Positions 9,024 to 16,879 of a stretch of DNA of 64,000 bases are shown here, in pieces. A program made the position numbers and the translations under genes. The first letter of the stretch is position 1. Each line of letters starts with the position of its first letter. The notes under the pieces were generated by a model that saw only the letters and a list, made by a program, of their open reading frames with translations, ran no database searches and had not been told where the DNA came from. Source of the DNA: Sphingomonas sp. HITSZ_GF (GTDB lineage Bacteria > Pseudomonadota > Alphaproteobacteria > Sphingomonadales > Sphingomonadaceae); the NCBI RefSeq assembly GCF_029543155.1, contig NZ_JARQXA010000001.1, positions 868,001 through 932,000 on the forward strand, in the 5' to 3' direction.

Positions 9024-10325
9024 TCAGGCCGTCGGCGGGTTGCCCGGCAGGATCACCGTCACGCGCAGGCCGCCGATCGGCGAGCGGCTCGCCTCGATCC
9101 GCCCGTGATGCGCCTCGACGATCGCCCGCGCCGTCGCCAGGCCCAGGCCCGAGGCGGCGGATTCGTCCGAACGATCCGAGCTGCGATAAAAGGGCTCGAA
9201 CAGCCGCTGGGCGAGCATCACGTCCACGCCGGGGGCATTGTCGTCGATGATCAGGCGCCAGGCATCCCGCGAGCTCTCTAGGCCCAGCACGATCCGCCCA
9301 TTGCGCGGGGTGTAGCGCAGCGAATTGTCGATCAGCGCGCTGAACAGCTGCTCGATCCGTGCGCCGTCCCATTTCACGATCACCGTGTATTCGGGCAGCG
9401 TGCTGGTCTCGAGCCGGACGCCCTGCGCCTCGGCGCGCTTCTTGTCGGCATAGATCGCGTTGTGGATCAGCGCGCGCGGGTCGACCGAGGCGAAGGTCAC
9501 CGGCAGGCGGCCGAGATCGGCCAGCGCGACGGCGTTGAGGTCTTCGGCCATATGGATCAGCCGGCGGGTATCCTCCTCGATCGCGCCGATCAGCGCGGGC
9601 TCGAGCGGGGGCTGCACTTCGCAGAGCTTGATGAAATGCTCGCCCATATTCTCTGTCGGGCCCTTGAGCTCGCCCGAGATCGAGACCAGCCAGGTCCGCC
9701 GCGCCGTCTCGAGCCGGCTGAACTGGCTGGCGATGCGGCGCAGGTTGCGCATCGTCGCCACCACCTCGGCGGGGCCGTCCTCGTCGAAATAGAGGTCGAG
9801 ATCGCCGTTCACCACGTCGCGGCTGAGCCCGTAGAGCTGGAGCTGCGGCTTCGCCCAGCGCCGGGCGAAGACATAGGCCATCACCAGCAGCAGCACGAAC
9901 AGCACGACGACGATCGCCGCCACGCCGATATACTGGGTGGCGAGCACGCGCCGGTCCTGGTCCGAAAGCTCGGGCGGGCGGACGATCTTGGCGGTCGCCA
10001 CGGTGCGGCCGTCGACTTGGACCGGGCGCTCGACGCGCGGAGTCACGCTGGTGGTCGGTCCCGCGATCGCCTGGCCCTGGGCATCGACGAGCAGCACGCG
10101 ACCGGCAAGCGGCCCCGATTGCTGCATCGCCTGATCGAGCGGCCGCCCCGCGCGCGCCATTTCGGCCGCCGTCTGGACGAATGCATCGAGCCGTTCGCCC
10201 TCGCGCTGCGCCAGTTCGGCCTGTTGCCCTTCGTGCATGACGAAGACCATCAGCCCGCCGGGCACGACCGCCGCGAGCAATGCCTGCGCCGCTAGACTTG
10301 AAAAGATACCTGGAAACAAACGCAC
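9024..10325 (-). CDS. Sensor histidine kinase-like protein lacking the H-box histidine
   Basis: A 433-residue inner-membrane protein. It has a TM segment near residues 12-30, a periplasmic region, a second TM at about 131-153, a HAMP-like linker, a dimerisation helix region (about 200-265) and a HATPase domain (about 315-430). The ATPase boxes look complete: N box LIDNSLRYTP, G1 DDNAPGV, F box LFEPFYRSS and G2 GLGLATAR. In the dimerisation helix the usual SHELRTP is SGELKGP, with Gly218 in place of the phosphorylated His. By the family mechanism it cannot autophosphorylate there. It may be an allosteric partner or decoy of another kinase, or signal by binding. The start is a GTG behind GAGG. 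No response regulator gene is adjacent. Confidence 0.85.
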   Translation of the reverse strand: MRLFPGIFSSLAAQALLAAVVPGGLMVFVMHEGQQAELAQREGERLDAFVQTAAEMARAGRPLDQAMQQSGPLAGRVLLVDAQGQAIAGPTTSVTPRVERPVQVDGRTVATAKIVRPPELSDQDRRVLATQYIGVAAIVVVLFVLLLVMAYVFARRWAKPQLQLYGLSRDVVNGDLDLYFDEDGPAEVVATMRNLRRIASQFSRLETARRTWLVSISGELKGPTENMGEHFIKLCEVQPPLEPALIGAIEEDTRRLIHMAEDLNAVALADLGRLPVTFASVDPRALIHNAIYADKKRAEAQGVRLETSTLPEYTVIVKWDGARIEQLFSALIDNSLRYTPRNGRIVLGLESSRDAWRLIIDDNAPGVDVMLAQRLFEPFYRSSDRSDESAASGLGLATARAIVEAHHGRIEASRSPIGGLRVTVILPGNPPTA

Positions 10326-10398
10326 GCGCTTTATGACCTCCCCAAAGGTCGCTCCGTTTCGGAGTTAGCCGCCGACCGTCACAGACGCAATTCCCCGC

Positions 10399-10611
10399 TC
10401 AGTCCGGAACATCGAAGCTGTCCAATATCTTGGCGCCCGCCATGAACACGGCGATCGGGCATGCACCGAACAGCAGCCAGCCTCCCCAGCCGGGGAAGGT
10501 ACCAAGATAATGAACCCCGCGCTCGGTCGCGCCGCAGGCAAGGCCATAGATCACGAGGAACGCCTCGAACTTGGTCTTGATCACGAACAGGCGGCCGAGG
10601 CGATGGAACAT
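10399..10611 (-). CDS. Small conserved-type hypothetical protein (70 aa), possibly membrane associated
   Basis: A 70-residue reading frame with an ATG start. It has a basic N-terminus, a moderately hydrophobic segment (about residues 14-27) and a more hydrophobic segment rich in Gly and Trp (about 42-60), ending SFDVPD. No domain was recognised. It sits between the kinase-like gene and astB on the same strand, 73 bp upstream of the kinase start, so it could share that transcript. The codon pattern fits the neighbouring genes, which is the main support for it being real. Confidence 0.6.
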   Translation of the reverse strand: MFHRLGRLFVIKTKFEAFLVIYGLACGATERGVHYLGTFPGWGGWLLFGACPIAVFMAGAKILDSFDVPD

Positions 10612-10662
10612 GCCGGATGTTAAGCAAGCGCCGGGCCAACCGCAAAAATACGTAGTTTCGCG

Positions 10663-11922
10663 TTAAATTTGCTGGTTACCTGTAAGTAAATCCGACAGGT
10701 CGAGCGCCTCCAGCAGCGTCCGCCGCGCACCCTCCACCTGCTCGATCAGCGCCGGGTCTCCGATCGAATCGAACGGTATCGCCTCGGGCCAATGCGCCTC
10801 GATGACGCCGGCGATACGGCTCAGCTTCGCCGCATCGACCAGGAAGCGCGGATCGACGGTTTTCGGATCGCAAACCACGCGCAGCCGCAGACAGGCCGGG
10901 CCGCCGCCATTGGCCATGGACTGGCGGACATCGACCACCTCGAGACGCCGGATCGGGCCATTGCCGGCGACATGCGCCTGCAGCCAGTTCCACACGCCCG
11001 GCGTCTCGCGCGCCTCGCCGGGGAGCACCAGCGCCATCTCGCCCGACGGCAGCGTCACCAGCTGGGCGTTGAACAGATAGGATTTGATCGCATCGGCCAG
11101 GCTGACCTGGTCGGCAGGCACCTCGACGATCTCGACCTCGGGCAGCATCGCACGCAGATCGGCGTAGAAGCGGTCCTTGTCGGCAAAAGCCTGCTCATGC
11201 GCGAACAGCACCCGGCCATTGGCCACCGCCACCACGTCGTTGTGGAACGCCCCCGCTGCGATCGCTTCCTCGGATTGCTGGACGAACAGCACGCGCTCGA
11301 GCCGGTGCCTGCGCGCCACTGCGGCGCTGGCGTCCGGGTGCTGGCGGGCGGGGAAGGGGCCGCCGGAGATGCCATAGACGAACACCTCGACACCCGGCGC
11401 GTCATGCCCGGGCGCGAGGCGCATATGGTTGGCCGCCCCCTCGTCGCCGAACGGCGCCGGCACCGGCCCGTGCACCGTGAAGGCAGGATCGGCAAAGGCG
11501 AGGCGGAGCTGCGCCAGTGTCTCGGGCCATTCATGGCTACGATGCGGCATCGTCACCAGGTTGGCGACGCTCAGATGGCATTTGCCGTCGCCGGTATCGG
11601 GCGCGGGCGAGACCGTCGCGGCATTGGCCGCCCACATCGGCGAGGCGGAGAGCGCCTGCGCCCGGGTGTGCGGCGGCGCATCCTCGAAGCGGGTGCCCAG
11701 GCTCGCCAGCCAGCGATGATCGGGCCGGGCATGGGGCAGGAGGATGCCCTGGGGCAGCCCGAGCGCCAGGTTCGCCCGCATCTTGGCGATGCCCTGCAGC
11801 GCCGCGGCGCGGGGATGGGAAGTCTCGCCCCGGTTGCGGGTCGCGGCGAGATTGCCATTGCTTAGCCCGGCATAATTGTGGCTCGGGCCGATGATCCCGT
11901 CGAAGTTGATCTCGGTAAGCAT
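10663..11922 (-). CDS. astB: N-succinylarginine dihydrolase
   Basis: Second enzyme of the arginine succinyltransferase pathway: it converts N2-succinylarginine to N2-succinylornithine, two ammonia and CO2 in the cytosol. At 419 residues it is slightly shorter than the E. coli enzyme. The amidinotransferase-fold triad is recognisable: Glu161 in GDEGAANH, His227 in GAFHNDV and Cys344 in GGGPACLRLR. The N-terminal pattern INFDGIIGPSHNYAGLS is diagnostic. It is the last gene of an operon M20 hydrolase-astA-astB, separated from astA by a large inverted repeat (11929-12034) that could reduce read-through or stabilise the upstream message. Confidence 0.96.
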   Translation of the reverse strand: MLTEINFDGIIGPSHNYAGLSNGNLAATRNRGETSHPRAAALQGIAKMRANLALGLPQGILLPHARPDHRWLASLGTRFEDAPPHTRAQALSASPMWAANAATVSPAPDTGDGKCHLSVANLVTMPHRSHEWPETLAQLRLAFADPAFTVHGPVPAPFGDEGAANHMRLAPGHDAPGVEVFVYGISGGPFPARQHPDASAAVARRHRLERVLFVQQSEEAIAAGAFHNDVVAVANGRVLFAHEQAFADKDRFYADLRAMLPEVEIVEVPADQVSLADAIKSYLFNAQLVTLPSGEMALVLPGEARETPGVWNWLQAHVAGNGPIRRLEVVDVRQSMANGGGPACLRLRVVCDPKTVDPRFLVDAAKLSRIAGVIEAHWPEAIPFDSIGDPALIEQVEGARRTLLEALDLSDLLTGNQQI

Positions 11923-11928
11923 GGCTTA

Positions 11929-12034
11929 GCCCCTCCCCTTCAGGGGAGGGGTTGGGGTGGGGCATATCAGCGGGCGATGGGCTCGGTGAGACGGACAGGC
12001 CCCACCCCAAACCCCTCCCCTGAAGGGGAGGGGC
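11929..12034. repeat. Large inverted repeat, family C (CCCCTCCCCTTCAGG type)
   Basis: Near-perfect arms of about 33 nt. The left arm runs from 11929 (GCCCCTCCCCTTCAGGGG, then GTTGGGGTGGG) and its reverse complement ends at 12034, around a spacer of about 38 nt. It is inserted between astA and astB inside an operon. Related but degenerate elements are at 23683-23782 and 56481-56583. Confidence 0.9.
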
Positions 12035-12040
12035 TCTTGA

Positions 12041-13051
12041 TCAACGCCCCACATGCAGCACCTCATCCCCGATCCCGATGCCGAGCAGTTCGGCCGTGCG
12101 CTCGTCGATCGCCACGCCGCCGTCGCGCACCGCCACGCGCCCCTGGGTCACGCGGAATTCCTTGAGCGTGCCGGTCGCGACCAGCGCCGCCTCGCCGCCG
12201 GCTTCCACCGCCACCACCTGCGCGGTACGGGCATCGCGCACCGTATTCACCTGATCGGTGCGCGCGGTCATGGTCGGGCCGCCGTCGAAGATGTCGACAT
12301 AGCGTTCCCAGGCAAAGCCCTCGCCCTCGAGCATCCGCATCGCCGCCCGGCCCGAGGGGTGGGGCAGGCCGATCACCCCGCGCGCGCTGTCGGAGAGCAT
12401 CGCGGTGTAGATCGGGTGCTTGGGCATCAGATCGGCGATGAACTGGTTGCCGTTCACCGCATTGAAGCTGTCCGCCTCCTGGAAGTTCATCCCGAAGAAG
12501 CGCCCGGCGATGCCGTCCCAGAAGGGCGATCCGCCCGCCTCGTCGATCACCCCGCGCAGCTCGGCGAGGATCCGCTCGGCAAAACGGTGGCGGTGGCGGG
12601 CGATGAACAGGTAGCGGCTGCGCGCGAGCAGCATGCCCAGCCCGCCGGCGCGCTCGCCCGGATGCAGGAACAACCCGCCTACTTCGGAGCAGCCCTCCAG
12701 GTCGTTGACCAGGCTCAGCGTCTCGGCGCGGAAGGTGCGGCCCAGCTCCTCGCTGTGCTTGGTCTCGGTGGCGAGGCGATAGGAATAGAAGGGCCAGCGC
12801 TGCCCCACCGCAGTGAAGATCTGGCAGGTGCCGCGCACCTCGCCGGTATCTGCATTCTCGAGCACCAGCACGAACACATCGTCGCCGGCCTCGCCTTCGC
12901 CGCGCTCGAACGCGGTATGGCTGCGGGCGAGCTTGGCGCGCAGCACGTCCTTTTCGGGCTGCAAATTGGTGAAGCCGCCGCCGGTGAGCTTCGCCATCTC
13001 GTAGAGCGCCTGCAGATCCTCGTCGCGGGCGGCCCTGATCACGAAACTCAT
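12041..13051 (-). CDS. astA: Arginine N-succinyltransferase
   Basis: First enzyme of the AST pathway, which succinylates the alpha-amino group of arginine with succinyl-CoA. The 336-residue length matches the family. The N-terminus FVIRAARDEDLQALYEMA and the block LTGGGFTNLQPEKDVL are family signatures, and later GERAGGLGMLLARSRYLF corresponds to the CoA-binding region of this GNAT-related fold. Its ATG overlaps the stop of the upstream M20 hydrolase as ATGA (13048-13051), indicating coupled translation. astB follows after a repeat. astC and astD are not in the window. Confidence 0.95.
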   Translation of the reverse strand: MSFVIRAARDEDLQALYEMAKLTGGGFTNLQPEKDVLRAKLARSHTAFERGEGEAGDDVFVLVLENADTGEVRGTCQIFTAVGQRWPFYSYRLATETKHSEELGRTFRAETLSLVNDLEGCSEVGGLFLHPGERAGGLGMLLARSRYLFIARHRHRFAERILAELRGVIDEAGGSPFWDGIAGRFFGMNFQEADSFNAVNGNQFIADLMPKHPIYTAMLSDSARGVIGLPHPSGRAAMRMLEGEGFAWERYVDIFDGGPTMTARTDQVNTVRDARTAQVVAVEAGGEAALVATGTLKEFRVTQGRVAVRDGGVAIDERTAELLGIGIGDEVLHVGR

Positions 13052-14256
13052 AACTTCCCCTTCTCGGCGATACGCAACATGGTGACGGCGGAGAGCGCAG
13101 CGCGTTCAGCGAGGCTCTCCGGGATAAGGAATTCATCGGCGCTGTGGATCAGGCCGCCGCGCGCGCCCATCGTATCGACTACCGGCACGCCGCAGGCCGC
13201 GATGTTGTTGCCGTCGCACACGCCGCCCGAGAATTTCCACGCAACCGGGATGCCCAGATCGGCGCCCGAGCGCTTCACGAGTTCGAACAATTTCTCAGCA
13301 CCGGCGTCCAGCGGCTTGGGCGGGCGATTGAAGCTGCCATGCACGTGCACGTGCACATCGTGCTTGACCGTGACGATCGCCACGGCCTGGTCGATCGCGA
13401 TGCGGGCGCGGGTGATCGCCTCGGCGTCCTTCGGCCGGAAATTGACGCGCAGGATCGCGAGATCGGGCACGACGTTGTTCGGCCCGCCGCCGTCGATCTT
13501 CGCCGGGTTCACCGCGAGCCCGGGGGTCTTGGCGTCATTGAGCCGCATCGCCAGGTCCGCGGCGGCGACCAGCGCATTGCGCCCTTCTTCGGGATTGCGC
13601 CCGGCATGCGCGGACTTGCCGTGCACGACGATCGAGAAATTGCCCGTGCCCCCGCGCGCGCCCGCCAGCGTGCCGTCGGGCAGGGCAGGCTCATAGGTGA
13701 GCGCCGCCACCTTGCCCCTGGCAACGCCCGCGATCAGGCCGGCGGAGGAGAAGGAACCGGTCTCTTCGTCCGAATTGATCAGCACCTCATAGCCGAGATG
13801 CGCGGCGAGCGGGCTCTCCTCCACCGCTTCCAGCGCGGCGAGCATCAGCGCGAGCCCGCCCTTCATGTCGGCCGCGCCCGGCGCATTCAGGTTGCCGTCG
13901 GGTAGCCAGCGATTGACCTGGAAGGGATGATCGGCACCGAAGACGGTGTCCATGTGCCCGGTGAGCAGGATCTGCACCGGCGCCTCGGGGCGGACGGCCA
14001 GGTGCAGGTGCCGGCCATGCGCCAGCGGCAACACCTGCCCGTCTGCGGTCACGCTATCGGCTGCCTCGGGCTCGACCAGCGCGAGAGGGCCGGGCAGGGC
14101 AGCGAAGGCGTCGGCCAGGGCATCGGCCATGCGGGCAAGTCCCGCCAGATTGCGGGTGCCGCTGTTGATCGCCGTCCAGGCCTCGGTCCGCGCCAGCATC
14201 GGCGAGGCCGCAGCTCTCTCCACAGCCGCGCATTCGATCTTGGAAAGCTCGGTCAT
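13048..14256 (-). CDS. M20 family metallohydrolase linked to the AST arginine pathway
   Basis: A 402-residue di-zinc hydrolase of the M20 (carboxypeptidase G2/ArgE/DapE) family, probably cytosolic. Metal-ligand motifs are GHMDTVFG (about residues 110-117), GAADMKGG (about 142-149) and NSDEETGS (about 174-181); a dimerisation lid follows, and the last ligand lies near IHSAD. It is the first gene of the operon and overlaps astA by ATGA. The last step of the AST pathway, removal of succinate from succinylglutamate, is done by the M14 enzyme AstE in gammaproteobacteria. No astE is present here, so this M20 enzyme is a natural candidate to replace it; that role is inferred from context, not proven. 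Confidence 0.88.
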   Translation of the reverse strand: MTELSKIECAAVERAAASPMLARTEAWTAINSGTRNLAGLARMADALADAFAALPGPLALVEPEAADSVTADGQVLPLAHGRHLHLAVRPEAPVQILLTGHMDTVFGADHPFQVNRWLPDGNLNAPGAADMKGGLALMLAALEAVEESPLAAHLGYEVLINSDEETGSFSSAGLIAGVARGKVAALTYEPALPDGTLAGARGGTGNFSIVVHGKSAHAGRNPEEGRNALVAAADLAMRLNDAKTPGLAVNPAKIDGGGPNNVVPDLAILRVNFRPKDAEAITRARIAIDQAVAIVTVKHDVHVHVHGSFNRPPKPLDAGAEKLFELVKRSGADLGIPVAWKFSGGVCDGNNIAACGVPVVDTMGARGGLIHSADEFLIPESLAERAALSAVTMLRIAEKGKL

Positions 14257-14334
14257 CCCGCGGGACTAGCGCGAAATATTATTGCGGTCACCCCAGCGAA
14301 CGCCGGGAAGCGCATGCGTTTTGATTATGGCCGG

Positions 14335-15276
14335 TCAGAAATCGACGACGAGGGCCGCGCGGCTGGTCGAGTCCGTGCTCTTGCGGCCCACCGCTGGCGT
14401 GCTTTCATATTGCAGCGAATAGCTGAACTGCGCCGAGAGCGGGCCGAACAGCCGAGTGAGCAGCGCCGACTTGGAAGAGATGGTGCTGTTCGCGTCCTGC
14501 ACATAGGCAGAGGCGTTCTGCGTCACCGAGATGCCCTTGGTGATCTTCCAGCCGAAATCCAGGCTGCCGCGCGCCGCCGCGTTGCTCTCTTCGGGCTGGG
14601 CGATGAAGCGGGTGTAGCGAAAGGCCGGGCCCACTTCGAGATCGAGCTTCACCGAAGGCGACTTGATCGCGCTGTAGCCGATCCCGCTCGACACCGAGAC
14701 GCGGTCGCTGAAGCCCGAGAAGCGATCGCTCTCATATTGCGCCGCGCCGTAGAGATAGGCGCGGTCGTCGAACTTCCAGTTGGGCTCGTATGCGGCGAGA
14801 TAGCGTTCGCGCGTCGTGATCCCCAGGCTCTCCTGGTAATCGCCCTGGATGCGCAGCTTGTGGCGCCATTCCAGGCCTTCGCGCTTCAATTCCATCGACG
14901 CGGCGATGCCGACATTCTCGGTATTGCCCTCGGTAACATAGCCGCCCAGCTCGGCATGGCCCTTCACCAGCGCGAAGAAGTCGGCGCTGCGGATCTTGGC
15001 CTGCGCCTTTTTCAGCCGGGAATCTCGCCAGTCGGCGGCGATCTTCACCAGCTGGTCGGCGCTGTCGGGGGCGGCCGAGCGCGCATATTTCACAATGACG
15101 GCGACGTCGTTCTCGTTGCCCGATTCCATCGCCGCCTCGAGCATCAGCTTGAGCGCGGGCGGCACGTTCGCGGTCGCCAGCGCGGCGGCGACGGTGTCGT
15201 CCTCGTCGTCCATCGGCACGGCAAATGCCGGTGCGGCGGCGAGCAGCAACGGCAGGGCAAGGAGCGAGGCGCGCAT
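14335..15276 (-). CDS. DUF481 family outer-membrane protein
   Basis: A 313-residue exported protein with a clear signal peptide (positively charged start, hydrophobic core, AFA cleavage site near residue 19). A helical linker region of about 90 residues is followed by the DUF481 beta-rich domain, beginning near GHAELGGYVTEGNTEN, with alternating aromatic strands and a C-terminal Phe typical of BAM-inserted barrels. It is expected to be a small outer-membrane barrel; the function of DUF481 proteins is not settled, though some are salt or alkali induced. It is transcribed alone, with rppH 45 bp upstream on the same strand. Confidence 0.85.
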   Translation of the reverse strand: MRASLLALPLLLAAAPAFAVPMDDEDDTVAAALATANVPPALKLMLEAAMESGNENDVAVIVKYARSAAPDSADQLVKIAADWRDSRLKKAQAKIRSADFFALVKGHAELGGYVTEGNTENVGIAASMELKREGLEWRHKLRIQGDYQESLGITTRERYLAAYEPNWKFDDRAYLYGAAQYESDRFSGFSDRVSVSSGIGYSAIKSPSVKLDLEVGPAFRYTRFIAQPEESNAAARGSLDFGWKITKGISVTQNASAYVQDANSTISSKSALLTRLFGPLSAQFSYSLQYESTPAVGRKSTDSTSRAALVVDF

Positions 15277-15320
15277 GTGCAGGTCCGTATCGCCGTTATG
15301 GGAGCGAAACTAGGGCAGGA

Positions 15321-15800
15321 TCAGACGAGATGTTGTCCAAAGACGGTCAACAGTTCCTTATAGAGCGCTCTTTTGAACGGCACGATGATCTCAGGGAGAT
15401 CTTTCGGCTCCGCCCAGCGCCAGGCGCGGAATTCGGGCTCGGCGGTCTCGATGTTGACGTCGCTGTCCTCGCCGAGGAAGCGGAACAGGAACCAGCGCTG
15501 GCGCTGCCCGCGCCACTTGCCCTTCCAGATGCGGCCGACCAGGTCCTCGGGCAGGTCGTAGAACAGCTCGTCGGGCGCGACCGCGACCAGCTCGGCCAGC
15601 TCGCGCTGCACGCCGGTCTCCTCCCACAGCTCGCGCCATGCCGCCTCGATCGGGTCCTCGCCCGGATCGATCCCGCCCTGCGGCATCTGCCAGGCCTCGA
15701 CGACCGAATCGAGCCGCTGGCCGACGAACACCTGGCCGTGGCGATTGAGCAGCATCACGCCCGCGCAGGGGCGATAGGGAAGGGAGGCGATGTCGGTCAT
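15321..15800 (-). CDS. rppH: RNA pyrophosphohydrolase
   Basis: A 159-residue Nudix hydrolase that removes pyrophosphate from the 5' triphosphate end of mRNAs and so opens them to RNase E decay. The Nudix box is complete (residues 42-64: G, five residues, E, seven residues, REL-W-EE-T-GV). The N-terminal YRPCAGVMLLNRHGQVFVG and the QMPQGG entry to the box are RppH/NudH signatures. The length fits the family. A family B repeat begins 20 bp upstream of its start codon, so the promoter must lie within or beyond the repeat. Confidence 0.95.
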   Translation of the reverse strand: MTDIASLPYRPCAGVMLLNRHGQVFVGQRLDSVVEAWQMPQGGIDPGEDPIEAAWRELWEETGVQRELAELVAVAPDELFYDLPEDLVGRIWKGKWRGQRQRWFLFRFLGEDSDVNIETAEPEFRAWRWAEPKDLPEIIVPFKRALYKELLTVFGQHLV

Positions 15801-15820
15801 GGCGCGCGCATTACCTCTAA

Positions 15821-15900
15821 CGTCATCCCGGCGAAAGCCGGGATCTCAGGCGATGGCGCGGGAAGGAGCGCACGAGATCCCGGCTTTCGCCAGGATGACG
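15821..15900. repeat. Bipartite palindromic repeat, family B
   Basis: Arms CGTCATCCCGGCGAAAGCC and its reverse complement ending GGATGACG, with spacer TCAGGCGATGGCG and GGAGCGCACGAG. The spacer is nearly the same as those of the elements at 27526 and 45897. It lies between divergent rppH and the deacetylase gene. Confidence 0.92.
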
Positions 15901-15919
15901 GGATACCTACGTTCGGGAA

Positions 15920-16828
15920 GTGATCCATCTCGTCCACCACCCCGATTACGTCGCGCCGGCTCCGGCGCGCAGCCAGTATCAGTGGAACAAGAACGGCCTG
16001 GTCCGCGACCTGCTGCGCGCGGAAGGCGACATCTTCACCTGGCACCAGCCCGAGCCGATGCCGCGCATCTGGCTCGAGGCGGTGCACGATCCCGATTATG
16101 TCGAGCAGGTGCTCAGCACCGCGGTGCCGCCCGAGAAGGAGCGGCGCATCGGCTTTCCGGTCACCCCCGAAGTCGCCCGCCGCGCCCAGGCCGTGCCCGG
16201 CGGCACCTATCTGGCCGCCCGGCTCGCGCTCGAGCATGGCTTCGCGGCCAACACCGCCGGCGGCAGCCACCATGCGCTCTTCGATACCGGCGCCGGCTTC
16301 TGCGTGTTCAACGATCTCGCCCTCGCCGCCGTCCGGCTGGCGGAGGAGGGGCACCGCGTGCTGATCATCGATTGCGACGTGCACCAGGGCGACGGCACCG
16401 CCGCGCTCACCGCGGGCCGGCCCGAGATCGCCACCTATTCGATCCATGCCGAGAAGAACTTCCCGGTCCGCAAGGCGCGCTCGACGCTCGACGTCCCGCT
16501 GGCCGACGGCGTGGGCGACGCGGAATATCTCGAAACGCTCGAGCGCACCCTGGTCCCGCTGCTCGAGGGCTTCGCGCCCGATCTCGTCCTCTACCAGGCC
16601 GGCGTCGATCCGCTTGCCGGCGACCGACTCGGCCGCCTCGCGCTCAGCTATGACGGGTTGATCGCGCGCGATCGCTGGGTTTCCGGCGTCATGACGTCGC
16701 ACGGCATCCCCTTCGCCAGCGCGCTGGGCGGCGGCTATGGCGAGGACGCGCTCGAAGTCTCGCGCCGGCACGTCGCCTCGATCCTCGCGCTGGGACAGGC
16801 AGTTGCGGGCCGGGCTTTGCAGCGTTGA
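15920..16828 (+). CDS. Histone deacetylase family protein
   Basis: A 302-residue zinc hydrolase of the arginase/deacetylase fold (HDAC, acetoin utilisation AcuC and acetylpolyamine amidohydrolase group). Visible are the tandem His pair in GGSHHALFDTGAGFC (about residues 112-126), the metal ligands in IIDCDVHQGDGT (about 150-161) and the late ALGGGYG turn. These support a working deacetylase. Substrates in bacteria include acetylated polyamines or lysines, and none can be chosen here. The start is taken as the GTG at 15920 because the family pattern IHLVHHPDY begins at once. It lies 51 bp upstream of korA. Confidence 0.88.
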   Translation: MIHLVHHPDYVAPAPARSQYQWNKNGLVRDLLRAEGDIFTWHQPEPMPRIWLEAVHDPDYVEQVLSTAVPPEKERRIGFPVTPEVARRAQAVPGGTYLAARLALEHGFAANTAGGSHHALFDTGAGFCVFNDLALAAVRLAEEGHRVLIIDCDVHQGDGTAALTAGRPEIATYSIHAEKNFPVRKARSTLDVPLADGVGDAEYLETLERTLVPLLEGFAPDLVLYQAGVDPLAGDRLGRLALSYDGLIARDRWVSGVMTSHGIPFASALGGGYGEDALEVSRRHVASILALGQAVAGRALQR

Positions 16829-16879
16829 ATTTGGGGCGTACACACCTGCACAACGATATAAAATTGCAGGAGAGAGGCT

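Noticed and set aside
9024..10325. Frameshift or truncated kinase
   Set aside because: The frame is open throughout and all ATP-binding boxes are present; only the H-box residue differs, so it is treated as an intact but unusual protein.
12053..13696. A 547-codon plus-strand frame opposite astA and the M20 hydrolase
   Set aside because: Shadow of two genes with complete family motifs on the minus strand.
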